DNA of 64,000 nucleotides from Artemia franciscana (lineage: Eukaryota; Arthropoda; Branchiopoda; Anostraca; Artemiidae), in the NCBI RefSeq assembly GCF_032884065.1, contig NC_088883.1:25167637-25231636 (forward strand), written 5' to 3'. The translations under genes and the position numbers were made by a program. How positions within the stretch are numbered: the first letter of the stretch is position 1; each line of letters starts with the position of its first letter. Below the pieces are notes generated by a model. That model saw nothing but the letters and a program-made list of their open reading frames with translations, made no database searches and was not told the origin of the DNA. Positions 11,854 through 22,759 of this stretch are shown here, piece by piece.

Positions 11854-13785
11854 CTATAAAAAAACCTGAAAAACATGAACGGGAAGAAATACCTGTAGGT
11901 ACATAGAATGATCTTTAAATGATAAGGTTTCATCAACATTGATTCCGAGGTATTTGGTGAATCTTGTTTGTTTAATAATTCCCCGCTCCGAAATTATTTC
12001 CGTAAACCAAGGGTAAAAATTCGGAAATCGAGAGAATATAACAAAATTTGACTTATCTATATTCAGGTCAAAGTGGTTTATTTTAAGCCAGGTACATATC
12101 CTGCTCATTGCAGCATTTATCGTTGACATGAGCAGTTGTTCCTTAGGGGCAACACACACCAAGGTTGTATCATCAGCAAATAAGGGCATAGTAAGGTGGG
12201 TCTTACTCAGACCGTTGTCAGCAAAGTCGTCAATTCTGGGCAGAGCTTTCAAAACAGAGTCGGACCCAGTACGGATCCTTGGGGAACCCCCCAATTAACA
12301 ACATTTTTACTTGACAAAAATCCATGTAAATTGACATACTGCTGTCTATTTTGAAGATAACTGCCAAGCAAATCCAATGTAGAACCCCTTAATCAATAAA
12401 ATTCACATTTTTTTTTAATAATATTCGATGGTCAACAGTGTCAAACGCCTTAATTAAGTCCAAAAATACACCAGCTACCCTAAGCTTTTTATCAAGAGCA
12501 TCGTTAATTATAGTAGTAATAAATGAAATCGCCATTTCTGTTGTTCTGCCCTTCCTGAAACCAAACTGATTTGGATGTAGAAGTTTATTATGCTCCAAAT
12601 GCTCATAAGTTCAAACATTAATACATTTTTCTAAAATTCGTGAAACAACAGGTAATAATGAAATCGGTCTATAATTCTCCAAATCATTCTTGTTACCACC
12701 CTTAAACACAGGAGTTATCCTTGCAATTTAAAGACAATTGGGGAACTTCCCTTGCTTAAAACAAGCATTAATAAGGGACGTTAATATATGTGAAATGCTT
12801 GGAAACGTGGCTTTCAAAACAAGAAGGTTAATGGGATCACTCCCAGCCGGAGAACTTTTCATCTCAAAGATAATCTTACGAACTTCATCACGAGTGACAG
12901 GTCTTAGATACATTGACAGAAGTACCCATAAAAGTCTCAAGTGGAGGATCATTATCAGAAGCTACTGTAGTACGAGAAAATCGAGCCCCAACAGTTGCAA
13001 AATGTTCCGAAAGGGCATTAGATTAACCCATCTACCCTGGTTGAGCACAGGTAACATACTCATTTTCAGTCTAGGGCCTTGCTGCCTCGGGAAACAAACT
13101 TTAAAACTTGCCGAAATCCCAAAATGGTCAGAAACATCAGTAACAATAACCCTTGGATCTGAAAATTTAGAATTAGAAAAAATATTATCAAGTAGCTTAG
13201 CCGTTAAAGTGGTAACACGCGTACAAATATTTATAGTGGGAAATAAACTATATGACATGCAAAGCTGTAGGTATAGGCCGGTATAGACCCAGATGGTGGT
13301 CTATATAGTACAAAAACATAAACATCTTTTGGCTTAAGCCTGAGCTGAAGGATAAGTGGCTCAAATAACATCCCGTGAACAGCACTAGATCACTTCTTAC
13401 CAAAACCTCGATATCGCTCCGTATATAAGCTCCAATACCTCCATGTTGACGAAATTGACGATTCCTATGATAAAATGTATACCCTGGAATATCCAAGAGA
13501 GCAGAGTTATGCTCATTTAGTCATGTTTCTGTGAAACCAATAACCTGAAAAATGGAAAGTTCACATATCTCGCTTAAAAAAATTAAAAGATGAATTCAAA
13601 CCCTGGCGGTTAAGATGGAAAATTCTGAGATCTTCAGAATCACCACCACTATTCCCGGACCTCAAACCATCTTTAAATAGGTACTTTGAATTACAAGAAA
13701 CATATTGACCAGCAATCCGAATATCATAATCCCGGTGGAGCTGCTCCATAAATATACTACCAAAATCCACAAATGAAGCTTCCAA
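11854..13785 (-). pseudogene. LINE ORF2 endonuclease-reverse transcriptase, frameshifted
   Basis: Collinear open pieces at 13785-13561, 13496-13248 and 13258-12962 give the endonuclease. Pieces at 12952-12728, 12598-12389 and 12294-11854 give the reverse transcriptase. The catalytic FADD box is intact near 12185. The motif A aspartate lies in the FLDLIKAFDTVDH region near 12440. The longest open reading frame here is the antisense one at 12738-13286; I judge it a shadow because the minus strand carries the conserved motifs. Confidence 0.85.
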
Positions 13786-14239
13786 ATTTTTAAGACGGCT
13801 GTTGCCCAGGGTGCCACGATCACCATCAACTATATTAATACAGTTTTACAACAAAGTAATATGGCCTCATCTCCACAACAAAACAAAAAAAAACAAAAAA
13901 AAAACAACTAAACAAGAACAAAATAGAATATAACAAACAACAAAAGTATGACACTTTCCATCTCGGAAAAAAACAAATAAAAAAAGAAACAGGCAGTATT
14001 TGGTTTGCCCATAACGAATCCATAGACAAGTCACCAAATACAACAGCTACTAATTCCCACAATCACACAACCATAATTATCGCGACAAAATAGCAAGTTC
14101 TATTTTTAATTATTTTTTTTTATTATTTTCAATTATTTTTTTTAATTGATTTTTTCAATAACAAAAAACACTCACTAATTTTAACAGCAGCAAACAAAAA
14201 TTAAGAATCCAACAAACTTTTAGCATTGTACCAAGGCAC

Positions 14240-15038
14240 TTAAATAACATGGTTGTCCTTTTTAACAGAGATGCTGGGTGGTTGGGTAGCAGGTACCCAG
14301 CATTCCGCACCTTTATCTGCCAAACGCTTACGTAACCCAAGTAATTCTTTACGCAAAACCCGTACACGCGGTGATACATCATCACTAATAAAATCAGACT
14401 TATAAACACCGAACTCTTTCCCTTTTAATTTTTTCGCATTACTTAGAGTCAAGAAACGCGCCTGGACACTGTCCACCCTAATTTTAACAAAATTCTTGGA
14501 ACAGTGAGCCACAGTGAATGGTGGCAACTTGTCAGTTGGGAGTGACAAACCAGCTACAATCACCTCGGAAACCCGAGATGCAGCCTCATTCAAGGGTCAT
14601 CATTAAGGCCCCAAAACGGCAAATTATGCAACTTTTGTCCTGATTTTCATCAACAAGAGACTGGGACACAACCACATTTATTTTCTCATTGCATTTCTTA
14701 ATCAGCTGTGACTGGGCTTTTACAAACTTTGCAGAGCTAGAAATTCCGATTTCACTGTTGCAATTTCATTGTCCGTTGTACTACTTTTATTTTTTAGCAC
14801 CATAACACGACTTTTAACTGTACCCAAATCGTTCTGAATTTCAAGTACACTCTGCTTTAGGGTTTCCATGTTCACATTTATAGATTTCCAAAGCATTTGT
14901 TTTCTGGCAGTCCGCATTGACACTCGTATCTGAATTACTAGTAGAATTTATAACCGGATCCGATAATTTAGCTTCTGTCCGGTTGCGTTTGGGTCTGGCT
15001 TTCTTTCCCATTCTGACTTTATCAAAATAACATGTCAC
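14240..15038 (-). pseudogene. LINE ORF1 protein, frameshifted
   Basis: Three open pieces in minus-strand order cover an ORF1-type protein: 15038-14841 (basic GKKARPKRNR start), 14923-14720 (heptad-like coiled coil with many polar residues) and 14593-14240 (globular part with LRKELLGLRKRLADKG). The pieces overlap in different frames, so at least two frameshifts are present. ORF1 proteins of CR1/L2/Jockey elements bind element RNA and trimerise through the coiled coil. The pieces are too eroded to function. Confidence 0.65.
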
Positions 15039-15252
15039 CTACCTTTGCAAAAACTTATTTTTTACCCACGCTAGTTTACAGCGTGCAATTTGCATAAACC
15101 GTTATAAAAGGGCACGGCTAACACCCACACCCGGATACCTCATGAACTAGCTCGCAAAACTAGCTCGCATGAACGCAGAACTCACTCCTTTGTATCCAAG
15201 ATTATAATGTAACAATTAATTTAAGCAATTATCACGATATTATTCACATAAG

Positions 15253-16135
15253 TCAACAACATGGCATAGCAACCGTTGTATCCGGGCAAAAGCAGTCAGA
15301 CAAGTTTATCCATTGACTGTTAAATGCGAACTGGCTTCTGCACATTTTTGCAAAGTGATGCATCTTCTTGCGTTTTATGCAGCTTTTTCCTTTGACAGGG
15401 GACTGATGGCTTTTGCTAAACACTCCCCCACAATTGTAACACTTTGACCCTTCACCCGAGTCGTCTGGGGAACATAAATGACCAGGTGTGAAGCTTCCAC
15501 CACATTTGTAGTATTTTTGTCCTTGCCTTGTTAAAACACGTACCTCTCCTTTTAAATGCACTTTGGAATGTTTCTGGTTGGACATAATCATCAATTGTGC
15601 TGGTCTCTCCTCTGCAGCTCTACATAGAGCTGTCGCGCAAGCTAGAGTTAGTCCTGCTCCTTTACTAAGTAGTCGTCCCTGAATTTTATCCTGCTTAACT
15701 CCAAAAACTAGTCGATCTCTGATCATTTCGTCACTAGTCGTTCCAAATGCACATTCTTTTGCTGTAATGCATAAATCAGTGAGGTACTTTTCTATTGATT
15801 TGCTGTCTCTCTGGTTACGTCTGTGAAATTGATATCTGGTGAATATAGGGTTTGTAAGCAGTTCAACATGTTCACTAAACTTCCTTAGATATGCTTCAAG
15901 ATTGTCTGTTTCATTGACAGTTAATGCTCATGCATTGAAAATGTCTCTGCCTTTTTCACCAGCCCATATCAGCAAATATGAACATTTCACTGCCCCTGTT
16001 TTTTTTTCACTTAGAGTTCCTGTGAACATGAGTTCTGCATGCTGTTTGAAGTGTGACCAAGCAACTTTTAGGTTTGTTGCATCCCAATTTATTTATGGGC
16101 AAGCACCAAATTCCATGTTGAATTACTCAGACTTC
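15253..16135 (-). mobile_element. Gypsy-type LTR retrotransposon gag fragment
   Basis: The minus strand from about 16090 encodes a retrotransposon capsid: a WSHFKQHAELMF-type helix, then RNQRDSKSIEKYLTDLCITA, then DEMIRDRLVFGVKQDKIQ. The last is the conserved end of the capsid in Gypsy-like gag proteins. Two zinc knuckles follow: one reading YKCGGSFTPGHLC, and a second beginning CYNCGG and ending in a degraded histidine-cysteine pair. A stop codon breaks the capsid near 15928. No protease, polymerase or LTR is visible nearby. Its downstream end abuts the 5' end of the CR1/L2-like LINE. Confidence 0.8.
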
Positions 16136-16500
16136 TGACACCATGTAGAGTTTTCTAATATGCGCCAATTAAGTAAGCAAGCTTATATTGTGACTCATGC
16201 ACCTACAAAATAAATAAAAGAATCAATAAGAATTGTTAATGTCTGATCACTAAATGGAGGACTCTGCAGTACAGACCCATCTTCTCTGCAATCTTCTGAG
16301 CTTTAGTTATATGGAAAGAGTAGAGTTAGTAGCTTGACAGCACCTTACCAGTGAAAACTTCCAGCTTGAAAGTTTCATCTGCTCCATTGCCTTTAAAGTT
16401 AGGAAAAAGCTCCTCAACTAGAAATATACAAACTAATTTCCAATTCAGTGGTCTTTTCAAATGTATCCAAGCCACTGCTAATGGAGCAAGACATAGCCAT
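16136..16500. other. No gene recognised
   Basis: Spacer between the gag fragment and the plus-strand LINE pieces. An open frame from 16351 runs into the LINE, but its first 60 codons are not recognisable. Confidence 0.4.
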
Positions 16501-17100
16501 GGGACAGTGTTTACTGTCTTTGGGGTATGTGTACCCCAAGGGGTACTAAAAAAATGTCAGCATTGCAGAATAAATAAAATTCTAGTACAACATGTAACAA
16601 TATTCAGAAAACTTTTTAAGGCTCTTGTTAGATCCAATCTTGATTTTGGCATATGCCTGGCTGGTCCTTTTTACTGGCAAGATATTAGGCTAATCAAAAA
16701 TGTCCAGAGGTAAGCAACAAATTGCATTAAAACTAAAAATCAGCTTCATATGAGGAATGTCTTAAGCAGCTCAAGCTACCTACCCTTGTCTACAGACACA
16801 TGTGTAGTGATATGGTGCTGACTAATAAACTCCAAAAGGAAAACTCCACTATCTTCAAGGGCAAGCACAGTACCAGCCATCATCTCATAAGAGGACATTC
16901 AAAGAAACTACCAAAATTAAGCTACAGATTAAGAATCTGTCAAATGTATTTTTTCAAGAAGAGTAATTAACTACTGGAACGAATTGAAGGACTCTACTGT
17001 CAGCACTCCTTCCATCCAGTCTTTCAAACACCAACTTCACAAGGAGTGGGAGAAGAACCAGTGGAGGTTCAACTGGGAGTGAGTGACTCAAGAGTACTAC
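16501..17100 (+). mobile_element. LINE ORF2 C-terminal fragment
   Basis: The plus strand reads FRKLFKALVRSNLDFGICLA followed by GPFYWQDIRLIKNVQR. This is the post-thumb region of a CR1-type reverse transcriptase that normally follows the KANR...LVRPHLEYG segment. Broken frames after it continue to NYWNELKDSTVSTPSIQSFK and a tryptophan-rich end (KEWEKNQWRFNWE) near 17080, the usual C-terminus of such proteins. Confidence 0.8.
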
Positions 17101-17880
17101 AGGTCAGGGGGACCTTAAAACTCTCAAATGGATTATGGTGATTAAGGTAAGGTGAACACTGAAATAATAAAAACAGTATGTTCACCTGAGAAGTAGAATT
17201 CAACACAATTTATTGCCTAAAATGGCACGAAAGTTAGCATAAGCATGTCAGAACAATTACAATGATAAAACAGATGTTAGAAGATAAACATAAATAGGTT
17301 GCCGAACCATTCAGTACAACCAAAATTGGTACTGGATGGTTTTGAGTTATGGGGTGTATAATGTCATATGGAAATGCTGCATAGGAGAGTGCTACAAGGT
17401 TAGCATTTGCAATCACATTTTCAAGTGTGATATGTTATGCTCATAAGTTAACAATTTAATTTGTGTAAATTGCTATGCTTGTAAAAGTGGTCACCATGTT
17501 TAACCACTGGAATGAATTGAAGGAGTCTACTCTCAGCGCCCCTTCCATCTAGTCTTTCAAACACCAACTTGACAAAAAGTGGGAGAAGAACCAGTGGAGG
17601 CTCGACTGAGAGTAATTGACTCAAGAGTACCACAAGTCAGGTAGATTTTAAAGCTCTCAAATGGATGAAGGTAACTAAGGTAAGGTGAACATTGAAATAA
17701 TAAAAACAGCATGTTCACCTGAGAAATAGAATAGAATTGAATACAGTTTATTGGTTAGATTTTTTGTTGGCTATTGGCTAAAGAGAAATAGAATAGAATT
17801 GAGTACAATTTATTGGCTAAAATATTTGTTTACAATTTGTTGGCTAAAATGGCACAAAAGCTAGCATAAGCATTCAGAAC
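17101..17880 (+). repeat. Repeated 3'-terminal pieces of the same LINE
   Basis: After the C-terminus, the string GAATTCAACACAATTTATTG (17190) and variants recur at about 17730 and 17795. The C-terminal coding segment (WNELKESTLSAPSI, then SFKHQLDKKWEKNQWRLD) recurs at 17508-17615. The region is therefore made of at least two partial copies of the LINE 3' end, in direct orientation. Confidence 0.7.
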
Positions 17881-19615
17881 AATTGAATGATAAGAACAAT
17901 TATTCTACACACAGCACTCCTTCCATGCAGTCTTTCAAACACCAACTTGACAAGGAGTGGGACAATGACAACCTATTGACACAGATCATTGACCAACCAA
18001 CACGATTCAGGCACCAGCAACAACCTTCCTTACTAGACTTAGTTGTAACAAAAGACCCTGACCGAATTATTTCTGCTTCCTATCACCCTGCAGTTTGAAG
18101 TAGTGACCATATTTGTATCTTGACTGAGATACAGGTGAACTTCAAGAAGGAAAATAAAGTGAAAAAACCCTTTACAGATCATGAATTAATACAGCAGGAC
18201 CTGTCAAAGATAAAATGGGAGAGTGTGGTTGACAATGGTAACACAGAAAAAAGCTGGGAGGCATTAAAGACAGTTGTCCTAGCTGCAGAAAATAAACACC
18301 TGTGTATACTGGCCGCCCCTGCCAGAAATACTCCCCTTCCTACCCAAAGAAGTCATAAGGGCTAGAAGGAAGAAGAAAAGAGCATGGACCAAATATATAA
18401 AGTGCAGATGTGATAACTACTATGACATGCCCAAGTAATGCAGAAACAGGCCAAGAAATTTGACTTGGAAGGTTGTAGAAAACAATGAGGAGGCAATTGC
18501 AGCTGACGAAAAGCAGAATCCAAATGGGCTCTAGCGCCATATATCAGCAGCTAATCCCTCTAGACTTCATATCCCAGACCTCATGAAAGAGGATGACACA
18601 AGACCTCAGAGGCTAAAGAAAAAGTGTATTTGCTCAACTCTAGCTTTGGTACAAATTTTTTTACTCAGCCCATAGCAAACCCTCAACCCACTTTACAAGA
18701 GCAACCAATTGGAGAACCAATGTACATGACAATTATAAGTAAAGGAAATGTTCTAGGAAAGCTTAAAGACTGGATGTAAATAAAGCTGCTGGGCCAGATA
18801 ACCTACAATCCAGAAAAAAAAACAGCTGGTCATTAAAAGAAGGAGCTGATCAAACTGCTGAGCCAATAGCAGTGATGTTTGGGATGTCACTCACTTCCAA
18901 AGTGCTCCCAAGTGACTGGAAGTATGCCAACATCAAGCCCACCTTAAAGAAAGGGAGAAAGGACCAAGCCTGTAATTATTGCCCTCTAAGATAACTCCAG
19001 TTGTATGCAAGATCCTGGAGAGCATCATAAATGATGCACTGGGCTCTCACCTTGAATGAGATCAGTTGGTTTCAAAAATTCAGCAGCATGGTTTCTGTAA
19101 AGATCGTTCAATCAATACAATCCTCACTGAATCATATGATTTGTCACCATACTCTTGGATCATAGTCTTCTAGTGGATGTCATATTGCTAGAATAAAGCA
19201 AAAGCCTTTGACACATCAATTGAACAGCATCAATTATTTCTGCTGAAAATGGAAGCATACAGGATGTATGGGGATATATCTCTGAACAATGCCAGAAGAT
19301 TTAGATCAACTATCTAGATGGTCATCTGAGTGGGGTTTACATTTCAACTTGTCAAAATGCTAAGTCCTACATCTTGGACACAACAATCCTAAACGACCTT
19401 ACTATATCCGAGATGGCCTTGTAAGTGAGGGAAAAGACCTGGGGTTCATTGTTGATGACAGACTCAAGTTTCAGAGCCACACGAGCTCAATCTGCTAAAG
19501 CAAACCGAGCCCTAGTGCTCATAAAACGAACGTTTACCACCAGGAAGCCATGTGTTGTCACAAAGTTGTACAAAGCTATTGTACATCCACGCCTGGAATT
19601 TGGAATGACTAAAGG
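17881..19615 (+). mobile_element. Chimeric LINE: 3'-end piece fused to endonuclease-reverse transcriptase
   Basis: The open frame at 17883-18098 starts with the LINE C-terminal sequence (STPSMQSFKHQLDKEW) and switches at about 17962 to the end of an endonuclease domain (LLTQIIDQPTRF, PSLLDLVVT, SSDHICI). Downstream, degraded reverse-transcriptase motifs follow: an NKAAGPDNLQ-like stretch near 18780, CKILESIINDALG near 19010, QQHGFCKD near 19085, KAFDTSIE near 19205, HFNLSKC near 19345, then KANRALVLIKRTFTTRKPCV at 19500 and LYKAIVHPRLEFGM to 19607. The FADD box is lost. The copy ends abruptly there, just where the piece at 16.6 kb resumes. Confidence 0.8.
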
Positions 19616-20027
19616 GGATGAAATATCTAATGCAGTTAATAATTATTTCAAATGTGGTGATATTGAATTTGAATTGAATTTTTTTTTTCAAGTTTAAGGC
19701 AAGTTTTTACAAATTTTTCTAAACTTTGTTAATCAGGACTTGGCAAAGTTACAAGGCCTAAAACTCTGTTTTTGGATCTCATTTTGATTGCAAATCAATC
19801 CCTGAAAATTTCACTTTCATGCCATAAAGTTTGTCCAAGTTCATCAATGGTTAGGTACCCTTTGAAAGGATAGAGGCTAGATATTAAAAAAAAAAATATA
19901 AGATACTAGGGTTTAAAGGAGTGCTGTTATTGATGTCAAAAGTAAAGATCATCATCCAGCAGTGTCTAGGGTTAATTTAAAGCTGAAATTTAAGAGGGTA
20001 AATACCTTCCCCAGGGGTGATCAGGGG
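19616..20027. other. No gene recognised; left flank of the mitochondrial insert
   Basis: AT-rich spacer with short poly-T and poly-A runs. I see no target-site duplication shared with the right flank of the mitochondrial insert. Confidence 0.45.
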
Positions 20028-20064
20028 AGCTCATCTGATTCCGTTACTGACTTTAATTTTCGTC
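20028..20064 (+). pseudogene. ND4: ND4 3' end (NUMT)
   Basis: About 12 codons reading AHLIPLLTLIFV, directly before tRNA-His. They match the usual hydrophobic C-terminus of NADH dehydrogenase subunit 4. The rest of ND4 is at the other end of the insert (23076-24200). The left breakpoint with nuclear DNA lies within a few bases of 20028. Confidence 0.65.
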
Positions 20065-20128
20065 TACTGTTATAGTTTAAAGAGAATATTAGTTTGTGGA
20101 ACTAAAGGAGAGTCATCTCTGACAGTAT
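20065..20128 (+). tRNA. trnH: tRNA-His(GUG), mitochondrial copy
   Basis: Acceptor TACTGTT (20065-20071) pairs with GACAGTA (20121-20127). The anticodon stem TTAGT/ACTAA encloses TTGTGGA with anticodon GTG. The T stem is GAGA/TCTC. It is placed between ND4 and ND5 as in ancestral arthropod mitochondria. As a nuclear copy it is unlikely to be used. Confidence 0.88.
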
Positions 20129-21748
20129 TGTTATATTTTGTATCAGGTTACATCTTATTATTTACCGGAGTATTAAGTGTTTGTTGCTCATTTTTATTGT
20201 TCCTATCAGATGAAATCTACTTATTAAAAGTATCCTTTTTGCATTTGGATTACCAAGTGTGCTTTGATTGGCTCATACTATCATTCATCTTCTTAGTTCT
20301 CTTAATCTCTTCTCAAGTTATAATTTATTCTTCTTATTATATAAGAGGTGAAACTTTTGTTAATCGTTTTATATATATAATATTAGGATTCATCTCATCT
20401 ATGGTTCTGTTGATTATATCTTCGGATGGATTGAGATTAATATTAGGTTGAGATGGGTTAGGTATCACTTCGTATTTATTAATTATATTTTACAAAAATT
20501 ATAATTCTTCCTCTAGAGGAATAATTACTATTTTAAGAAATCGACTAGGTGATGTATTAATTTTATGGTCATTGGGGCAAATATTTTACTCTAAGAGCTG
20601 GGACTATATATTTTTAAGATACTTCTCTTTATCAATTATGCTTTTCTTCATTTCATCTTCTTTTACCAAAAGAGCTCAGCTACCTTTTTCTGCATGGTTA
20701 CCAGCAGCCATGGCGGCTCCTACCCCTGTCTCATCCCTAGTCCATTCATCCACACTAGTGACAGCCGGGATTTATTTGATAATTCGTTTGTCTCCCTCAT
20801 TTGAAGAGAGAGGGTGTTTTTTACTCGTTGTCATGGGGGCCTTAACTTCCTTTTTTTCAGGCCTGGCTGCGTTCGGAGAAAACGATCTAAAACGAGTAAT
20901 TGCGTTATCTACATTAAGCCAGCTAGGAGTAATAATATTTTCTCTAGGCTTAGGGCTCACTCTATTTTGTTATTTTCATCTTTTTGCCCATGCACTCTTT
21001 AAGGCTCTTCTTTTTATATGTTCAGGGGTCGTAATTCATTCACTAGGGGTACAAGATATACGTCGTATAGGAGGGGTATCCAGGATACTCCCTTACACTA
21101 GTTATATTATCTTAGTTTGTTCTCTTAGATTAATAGGGTTCCCATATTTATCGGGTTTCTTTTCAAAAGACCTAATTATTGAATCTTCAGGGAGTCTATA
21201 TATATTATTTCCTAGTGTACTCATATTAGTTTCATGTCTTCTAACAAGAACTTACTCTTCGCGAATTGCGATAATATGTTTGTGCTCCTATAATTATAAT
21301 TTAAGCTGTCAATATAGGGACGAAGAGGGGGACTATCTAACTCCTCTTTTTGTTCTTTATTGGGGGGCTGTTATAGGGGGATATATCTTTTATTGATGTT
21401 TTCTGGGGGACGTAAGAATCATCTTAGGTCTATTTGAAAAGATCCTCCTCCTCTCCCTTATTACAGTAGGGGTGATTTTACCTTACTTTGTCAAATCATT
21501 TAGTTTGAGCTTAAGACATTATGTAAGTAGAATAATATTTTTACCATTCATTACAGGGCGGACAAGCTTCATACCTTTATTTATGGGTGAACTCCTATAT
21601 CATGAGGGTGATTGTGGTTGGGTAGAAGAAGCGGGGCCGTCATTAATCTATCATAATAGCTTACGGGGGTCATCTTTATTTTCGTTCCTAACCTCCTCCC
21701 CATATAAGGTACTTATCCTGTCTTCTTTATTATTCACACTATTTATAT
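20128..21748 (+). pseudogene. ND5: ND5, complete mitochondrial copy
   Basis: NADH dehydrogenase subunit 5, a proton-pumping membrane subunit of complex I. The frame runs 540 codons from TTG at 20128 to an incomplete stop (T at 21748, completed by polyadenylation in mitochondria) just before tRNA-Phe. In-frame TGA at 20449 and 21394 fall where tryptophan is expected (the first within LGWDGLGITSYLL). AGA codons fall at conserved serines, for example in TIL(AGA)NRLGD. Signature stretches are WLPAAMAAPTPVSSLVHSST, IALSTLSQLG and HALFKALLF. No frameshift is seen. In the nuclear code it is cut into three pieces, so it cannot make ND5 from the nucleus. Confidence 0.92.
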
Positions 21749-21810
21749 ATTTCTATAGCTTAATAAGAGCACAACACTGAAGATGTTGGGGTGGATGATT
21801 CCTGGAAATA
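21749..21810 (+). tRNA. trnF: tRNA-Phe(GAA), mitochondrial copy
   Basis: Acceptor ATTTCTA/TGGAAAT pairs over seven bases. The D stem is GCTT/GAGC. The anticodon stem CAACA/TGTTG encloses CTGAAGA. It follows ND5 directly, as in the ancestral order, and supplies the 3' end that defines the ND5 stop. Confidence 0.9.
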
Positions 21811-21872
21811 TTTAAAGGATGTTTATCCATTTATGCATTGAAAATGCATTGTATTAAATATACTATATAAAT
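21809..21872 (-). tRNA. trnE: tRNA-Glu(UUC), mitochondrial copy
   Basis: On the minus strand, acceptor ATTTATA/TTTAAAT has six of seven pairs. The anticodon stem ATGCA/TGCAT encloses TTTTCAA with anticodon TTC. It overlaps tRNA-Phe by about two bases on the opposite strand, as often happens in arthropod mitochondria. Confidence 0.85.
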
Positions 21873-21935
21873 AGGCAGTGAGTAGAATTTAACTACCCTG
21901 TTGAAGAGCTAGCACCTCCCATCCTTCTTCCTGTC
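21873..21935 (-). tRNA. trnS1: tRNA-Ser(GCU), mitochondrial copy
   Basis: The anticodon stem GGGAG/CTCTT encloses GTGCTAG with anticodon GCT at 21911-21913. The T arm GTAG-TTAAATT-CTAC is clear. No proper D arm is seen, which is normal for this tRNA. Acceptor pairing is only partial, so the ends are approximate. Confidence 0.7.
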
Positions 21936-21936
21936 A

Positions 21937-21999
21937 ATTAGCAGGGGTCATCTCTTCCCCTTCATTAACAATGAAGCGCTGTTAGTTAGCTTCTGCTAA
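21937..21999 (-). tRNA. trnN: tRNA-Asn(GUU), mitochondrial copy
   Basis: A perfect seven-base acceptor (TTAGCAG/CTGCTAA) and a perfect anticodon stem (CTTCA/TGAAG) around TTGTTAA with anticodon GTT. The D stem is GCT/AGC and the T stem GGG/CCC. Confidence 0.9.
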
Positions 22000-22059
22000 A
22001 GAGTGGGGGCCAAGAGGCCTAAATTCAGGTCGAAACTGGATTTGATAACATCAATTCTC
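22000..22059 (-). tRNA. trnR: tRNA-Arg(UCG), partial mitochondrial copy
   Basis: The anticodon loop TTTCGAC and a T hairpin GGCC-TCTT-GGCC are present on the minus strand, next to tRNA-Asn as expected. The 5' acceptor strand does not pair with the 3' side (only GAG/CTC fits), because the sequence switches to CYTB at about 22060. This is the breakpoint joining the two mitochondrial blocks. Confidence 0.65.
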
Positions 22060-22203
22060 ACCAGTAACAATTTGGATAAGAAGACAGAGGCCCAGGAGAG
22101 AGCCAAAGTTTCATCAAATAGAAATGTTGGCCGGCACAGGTAGATCCACCAAGGCAGAATTAATGATTTTAAGGGTAGGTTGCGTCTTACGTAGAGATAA
22201 CAT
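22060..22203 (-). pseudogene. CYTB: CYTB 5' fragment (NUMT)
   Basis: The first 48 codons of cytochrome b, from ATG at 22203. The conserved LKIINSALVDLPVPANISIW stretch is followed by WNFGSLLGLCL with TGA as Trp. The frame stops resembling cytochrome b at about 22060, where tRNA-Arg begins. The remaining 85% of the gene is absent. Confidence 0.9.
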
Positions 22204-22228
22204 TTTATTTCCTAATATTACGGGATCG

Positions 22229-22696
22229 CTAGATCATTGACCGTAAAGGTTTTTTATTACTATTTAAAAAATCAATGACCAGCAGAAGTGCTAAAAATAA
22301 ATATACCACTATAAACGAGTAGGCCAATATGGTAAGTCTATTAACATTAAAATTGATGATCACGAAATCGGTGGGATAAAGGTAGCCCGAGGAAGGGTTC
22401 ATAAACATGAAATTCTTATTTAAAACTAAGAAAGACAAGACAATTGTAGGTACCACTCATATAAATGACGTTAAATCCACAGCAAATTTCTCGTTAGCTC
22501 TTAGCGAAGACACATAAATAAACATTACGAGAACCCCTCCTAGAAAGATCAAAAAGAGAATTAGTGAAATTCACAGAGAAACATTTTTAAGCATAACACA
22601 AATCAATAAAGTTTGAACGAACAACGAGAGTGTAAAAGCAAGAGGATGATTTATTAGAAGTATAAATATGGAAATAACAACGATAGATCCTAGGAT
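22229..22696 (-). pseudogene. ND6: ND6, complete mitochondrial copy
   Basis: NADH dehydrogenase subunit 6, a small hydrophobic complex I subunit. 155 codons from ATC at 22696 to TAG at 22229-22231. The conserved core [15 protein letters not shown] followed by NEKF is present near 22490-22560. TGA codes for Trp at least twice. It starts directly beside tRNA-Pro and ends 25 bases before CYTB, which is the ancestral arrangement. Confidence 0.9.
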
Positions 22697-22698
22697 GT

Positions 22699-22759
22699 CA
22701 AAAGGTAGTTTAATAAAAATATTAACTTTGGAAGTTAAAGATGTTAATAACTCTTTTGA
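22699..22759 (+). tRNA. trnP: tRNA-Pro(UGG), mitochondrial copy
   Basis: Acceptor CAAAAGG/TCTTTTG pairs over seven bases (one G-T). The anticodon stem TTAAC/GTTAA encloses TTTGGAA with anticodon TGG. It lies on the strand opposite to ND6, as in ancestral arthropods. Confidence 0.9.

Larger units (their letters stand above)
11740..15230 (-). mobile_element. Near-full-length decayed LINE, CR1/L2-like
   Basis: Read on the minus strand. ORF1 lies at about 15040-14240: a basic N-terminus, a coiled-coil stretch near 14920-14720, then a conserved C-terminal part ending near 14240. ORF2 starts with an apurinic-type endonuclease: LRIFHLNRQGL near 13620, GFTET near 13530, GGIGAYIR near 13440, SDHFGIS near 13140. 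The reverse transcriptase follows: SPAGSDPI near 12840, FGFRKGRTTEM near 12550, FLDLIKAFDTVDHRIL near 12440, PLFADDTTLV near 12190, and TKYLGINVDETLSFKDH near 11920. Every domain is in order but split by frameshifts and stops. The 3' end is near TGATTGATTGATTCATTTAT (11732-11760). Confidence 0.9.

Noticed and set aside
12738-13286. 182-codon plus-strand open frame
   Set aside because: It is antisense to the LINE endonuclease/reverse transcriptase, whose motifs are clear on the minus strand.
20017-20451. GTG-started nuclear open frame over tRNA-His and ND5
   Set aside because: It crosses the ND4 end and tRNA-His. The mitochondrial gene starts at TTG 20128 and reads through TGA as tryptophan.
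20449-21396. In-frame TGA codons in the ND5 copy as evidence of decay
   Set aside because: They fall at expected tryptophans and are sense codons in the mitochondrial code, so they do not show decay.
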